Assembly: GCF_000382885.1 (NCBI RefSeq)
Contig: NZ_CAVK010000004.1
Span: forward strand, 1-33,337
DNA: 33,337 nucleotides
Reading direction: 5' to 3'
Source of the DNA: Sphingobium indicum BiD32
GTDB taxonomy: Bacteria; Pseudomonadota; Alphaproteobacteria; Sphingomonadales; Sphingomonadaceae
Below, piece by piece: positions 30,891 to 33,337 of the stretch (positions within the stretch are counted from its first letter, which is position 1; every line of letters begins with the position of its first letter). The notes under the pieces are model-generated. The model did no database searches. It saw only the letters and a program-made list of their open reading frames with translations, and was not told the origin of the DNA. The position numbers and the translations under genes are program-made.

Positions 30891-31888
30891 CAATGATATC
30901 CCTCACTGCCGACCTTGCCCCTGAACACCCAATAGGCCCAGGCGGTGTAGGCCAGGATTACCGGCACAAGAACCGCGCCGCCTGCCAGCATGAACAACTG
31001 GCTGCGATAGGGGGCTGCGGCCTCCCAGATGGTGACCCGCGCCGGGATGACATAGGGCCAGATCGAAATGCCCAGCCCCAGCAAGCACAGGCCAAACAGC
31101 GCGAGCGCCCAGAGGAAAGGCTGCGCATCCTTGCGCCGCGTCAGGCTGCGATAGAAGAGCGCGGTGACGATCACCGTTGCCAGCGGCACCTGCGCCGTGG
31201 CGAGAATGCCCGGCCAAGCCAGCCAGCGGCTCTGGTAGCTGGCTTCCAGCGTGAGCGTGGCCAGGCTGACCGCGCCAATCAAAATCAGCAGCGCGATGCC
31301 CAGCCGCCCGGCATAGGTCACCACCTGCCGCTGCAACCCGCCTTGCGTCTTCCAGTTGAGCCAGCATGCCCCCAGCAATGCATAGCCGACCATCAGCGCC
31401 ACGCCGGTCAGCAGCGAAAAGGGCGAAAGCCATTCCCACCAGCCGCCGGAATAGGCGCGCCCTTCCACGCTGATGCCCTGAAGCAGAGCGCCCAGCGCAA
31501 TGCCCTGCGCAAAGGTCGCGACCGCCGATCCACCAGTGAAGGCGCGGTCCCACATCGCCCGGTGCGCCGGGTCGCGCCAGCGAAACTCGAACGCAACGCC
31601 CCGCAGGACGAGGCCCAGCAGCATCGCGATCAGCGGCGCGTAAAGCGCAGGCAGGATGATGGCATAGGCCAGCGGAAAGGCGGCGAGCAGCCCGCCGCCG
31701 CCCAGCACCAGCCAGGTTTCATTGCCGTCCCATACCGGCGCGATGCTGTTCATCGCGGTGTCGCGGTCCTTGCCCACCTTGAACAGCGGGAAAAGGATGC
31801 CGATGCCAAGGTCGAACCCGTCCATCACGGCATATGCGACGATGGCAAAGCCGATGATGGCGGCCCAGATGACAGTCAGGTCAATCAT
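30890..31888 (-). CDS. cydB: Cytochrome bd-type quinol oxidase subunit II
   Basis: 332 residues with about eight to nine membrane helices. It begins with the usual IWAAIIGFAIVAYAVMDGFDLGIG and has WDGNETWLVLGGGGLLAAFP, RGVAFEFRW and the C-terminal WPYVIPARVTIWEAAAPYRSQLFML typical of CydB/CioB. It supports subunit I in the quinol oxidase of the cytoplasmic membrane and lacks direct haem iron ligands. Its start overlaps the end of subunit I by four bases (ATGA), and its stop overlaps the small DUF2474 gene, so cydA-cydB-small subunit form one operon. Length and the partner's short Q-loop suggest the cyanide-insensitive (CIO) type. Confidence 0.95.
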   Translation of the reverse strand: MIDLTVIWAAIIGFAIVAYAVMDGFDLGIGILFPLFKVGKDRDTAMNSIAPVWDGNETWLVLGGGGLLAAFPLAYAIILPALYAPLIAMLLGLVLRGVAFEFRWRDPAHRAMWDRAFTGGSAVATFAQGIALGALLQGISVEGRAYSGGWWEWLSPFSLLTGVALMVGYALLGACWLNWKTQGGLQRQVVTYAGRLGIALLILIGAVSLATLTLEASYQSRWLAWPGILATAQVPLATVIVTALFYRSLTRRKDAQPFLWALALFGLCLLGLGISIWPYVIPARVTIWEAAAPYRSQLFMLAGGAVLVPVILAYTAWAYWVFRGKVGSEGYH

Positions 31889-33288
31889 CCTTCGCCTCCT
31901 TCGATGGCGGGTGCAGGGGTGATGCCGGCGGTGCGGATCGGTGCGCCATCCAGCGCCCTTTCATGTGCTTCCGGCGGCTTCTTCATCAGATGCAACAAAT
32001 ACCAGATGCCCATGCCGAACACGCTGAAATAGACCAGCACGAACGCCAGCAGCGATGCCGCTACCGCCGGAGCGTCGAGCGGCGATGCACTGTTGGCGGT
32101 GCGCAGCAGGCCGTAGATGGTGTAGGGCTGCCGGCCTACCTCGGTCACGATCCATCCCGCCAGCACGGCGATGAAGCCCGATGGTCCCAGCAACAAGGCC
32201 GCACGATGCAGCCATGACCAGTCGTGCAGCTTGCCGCGCCAGCGTGCGATCAGGCTCCACAGGCCCAGCCCCAGCATTGCAAAGCCGATGCCAACCATCA
32301 CCCGGAACGCCCAGAACACGATTCCCACCGGCGGCTCATCCGCCTCCGGCACGGTATCGAGACCCTTCATCGGTGCATTGAGATCATGTTTGAGGATCAG
32401 CGACGACGCCTTGGGAACGGAGATGGCATAATCGACCCGCTTGCTGGCGCTGTCGGGGATACCGAACAGGATCAGCGGCGCGCCGTCGGGATGGCTGTCA
32501 TAATGGCCTTCCATCGCCATCACCTTGACCGGCTGATGCTCCAGCGTGTTGAGGCCGTGCATGTCGCCCGCGAAGATCTGGATCGGCGCGACGATCGCCG
32601 CCATCCACATCGCCATGGAGAACATGGTGCGTGCGCCGGGATTGGTACGGTCCTTGAGCAGATGCCAGGCCCCCACCCCGCCTACGGCAAAGGCCGTCGT
32701 CAGATAGGCGGCCAGCACGGTATGGACCAGCCGATAGGGGAAGCTGGGGTTGAAGATGATCGCCATCCAGCTGGGACCAGGCAGGAACTGCCCGTTCGCG
32801 CCCATCTCATAGCCGGTTGGCGTCTGCATCCAACTGTTGACCGAGAGAATCCAGAAGGCGGAAATGAAGGTGCCGATCGCCACTGCGCAGGTCGCGGCAA
32901 AATGCAGCTTTCGCCCGACCTTGTTGATGCCAAACAGCATCACGCCGAGAAACCCGGCCTCCAGGAAGAAGGCTGTCAGCACCTCATAGGCCATCAACGG
33001 ACCAATGACCGGCCCGGCCTTGTCCGAAAAGACCGACCAGTTGGTGCCGAACTGGTAGGACATGACGATGCCCGACACGACGCCCATGGCGAACACGACC
33101 GCGAAAATCTTGAGCCAGTAGCGGAAGAGATTGGCATAGACGCCCTTGCCGGTCGCCAGCCACAGCCCCTCCAGCACCATGAGATAGCTGGCAAGACCGA
33201 TCGAAAATGCCGGAAACAGGAAGTGGAAACTGACGGTGAAGGCGAATTGTGCGCGGGCGAGAAGCAAGGCGTCAAGGGAATCGAACAT
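31885..33288 (-). CDS. cydA: Cytochrome bd-type quinol oxidase subunit I
   Basis: 467 residues. It carries the haems and the quinol site of the terminal oxidase reducing O2 to water. H22 (FTVSFHFLFPAFSIG) is the likely haem b595 axial ligand, a second His lies in YRLVHTVLAAYL for haem b558, and GRQPYTIYGLLRT marks the conserved GRQPW/Y region. The Q-loop contains KVMAMEGHYDS, with the Lys-Glu spacing of the quinol site, but the long insertion of E. coli CydA is absent, so it is the short-loop (CioA-like) form. The ATG at 33288 has AAAGGA seven bases upstream. Any reading upstream of it enters adapter sequence at the contig end. The promoter is cut off by the contig edge. Confidence 0.95.
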   Translation of the reverse strand: MFDSLDALLLARAQFAFTVSFHFLFPAFSIGLASYLMVLEGLWLATGKGVYANLFRYWLKIFAVVFAMGVVSGIVMSYQFGTNWSVFSDKAGPVIGPLMAYEVLTAFFLEAGFLGVMLFGINKVGRKLHFAATCAVAIGTFISAFWILSVNSWMQTPTGYEMGANGQFLPGPSWMAIIFNPSFPYRLVHTVLAAYLTTAFAVGGVGAWHLLKDRTNPGARTMFSMAMWMAAIVAPIQIFAGDMHGLNTLEHQPVKVMAMEGHYDSHPDGAPLILFGIPDSASKRVDYAISVPKASSLILKHDLNAPMKGLDTVPEADEPPVGIVFWAFRVMVGIGFAMLGLGLWSLIARWRGKLHDWSWLHRAALLLGPSGFIAVLAGWIVTEVGRQPYTIYGLLRTANSASPLDAPAVAASLLAFVLVYFSVFGMGIWYLLHLMKKPPEAHERALDGAPIRTAGITPAPAIEGGEG

Positions 33289-33321
33289 GGGGATGTCCTT
33301 TCGCGCGCCCTTGTAGCAGGC

Positions 33322-33337
33322 TCTCTTATACACATCT
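33322..33337. other. Sequencing adapter (Nextera mosaic end) at the contig edge
   Basis: The last 16 bases, TCTCTTATACACATCT, are identical to the end of the Nextera/Tn5 mosaic-end adapter (whose full 19-mer is CTGTCTCTTATACACATCT); the base before it differs (C instead of G). This is almost certainly untrimmed library adapter rather than genomic DNA. Confidence 0.9.

Noticed and set aside
1..33337. CRISPR array, prophage or integrated conjugative element
   Set aside because: No regular repeat-spacer pattern, phage structural genes, integrase or conjugation genes were seen.

Overview
The window is about 33.3 kb of GC-rich DNA. Codon use, gene content and protein styles suggest an alphaproteobacterium, most likely a sphingomonad (Sphingobium/Sphingomonas/Novosphingobium type). 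This is inferred from the proteins; no rRNA, tRNA or other marker was found. The right edge is a contig end: the last 16 bases match the Nextera transposase mosaic-end adapter.

Region by region. 1-1012: an orphan membrane protein of lower GC, then a decayed stretch with a short antisense gene remnant, a 12-bp palindrome and repeats resembling an insertion-sequence end. 1013-3259: a TetR regulator, a 20-bp operator-like palindrome, a Rieske oxygenase and a small coupled helical protein. 3526-7286: phosphatidylserine decarboxylase, a structured intergenic stretch, a membrane diguanylate cyclase and a CPA1 Na+/H+ antiporter. 7496-11709 (minus): an ABC-type membrane protein, an HlyD adaptor and a TolC-like channel; the ABC protein keeps its fold but has lost every ATPase motif. 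11967-15026: a divergent LysR regulator, a DUF6326/DUF4386 membrane pair behind a strong dyad, and a fatty-acid-hydroxylase-type enzyme. 15029-18204: secreted EF-hand and Ser/Asn/Arg-rich proteins, divergent from an OmpR/EnvZ-type two-component system with an RstA-box-like site between them. 18260-18900: an IS1182-type transposase fragment. 18958-22646: a probable catabolic or tailoring cluster of two acyl-CoA-dehydrogenase-fold (group D flavin monooxygenase-like) enzymes and a PhyH-type 2-oxoglutarate oxygenase with an added C-terminal beta domain. 23233-25539: OmpW with a clear terminator, hemN and a small secreted protein. 25708-27378 (minus): an MHS-type MFS transporter with a large extracytoplasmic insertion and a terminator. 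27777-30605: a sigma-32-type promoter, htpG and a DUF2520 Rossmann protein. 30786-33288 (minus): cydA-cydB and a 34-residue DUF2474 subunit of a bd-type quinol oxidase.

How the genes work together. Several blocks are ordinary housekeeping or stress functions (psd, hemN, htpG, cydAB). hemN, ompW and cydAB fit a low-oxygen physiology, though a shared FNR control is only weakly suggested by sequence. The accessory blocks are the TetR-Rieske unit, the secretion-like trio with a pseudo-ATPase, and the flavin/2OG oxygenase cluster beside the IS scar. The trio with the dead ATPase domain is the strongest candidate for an unusual system.
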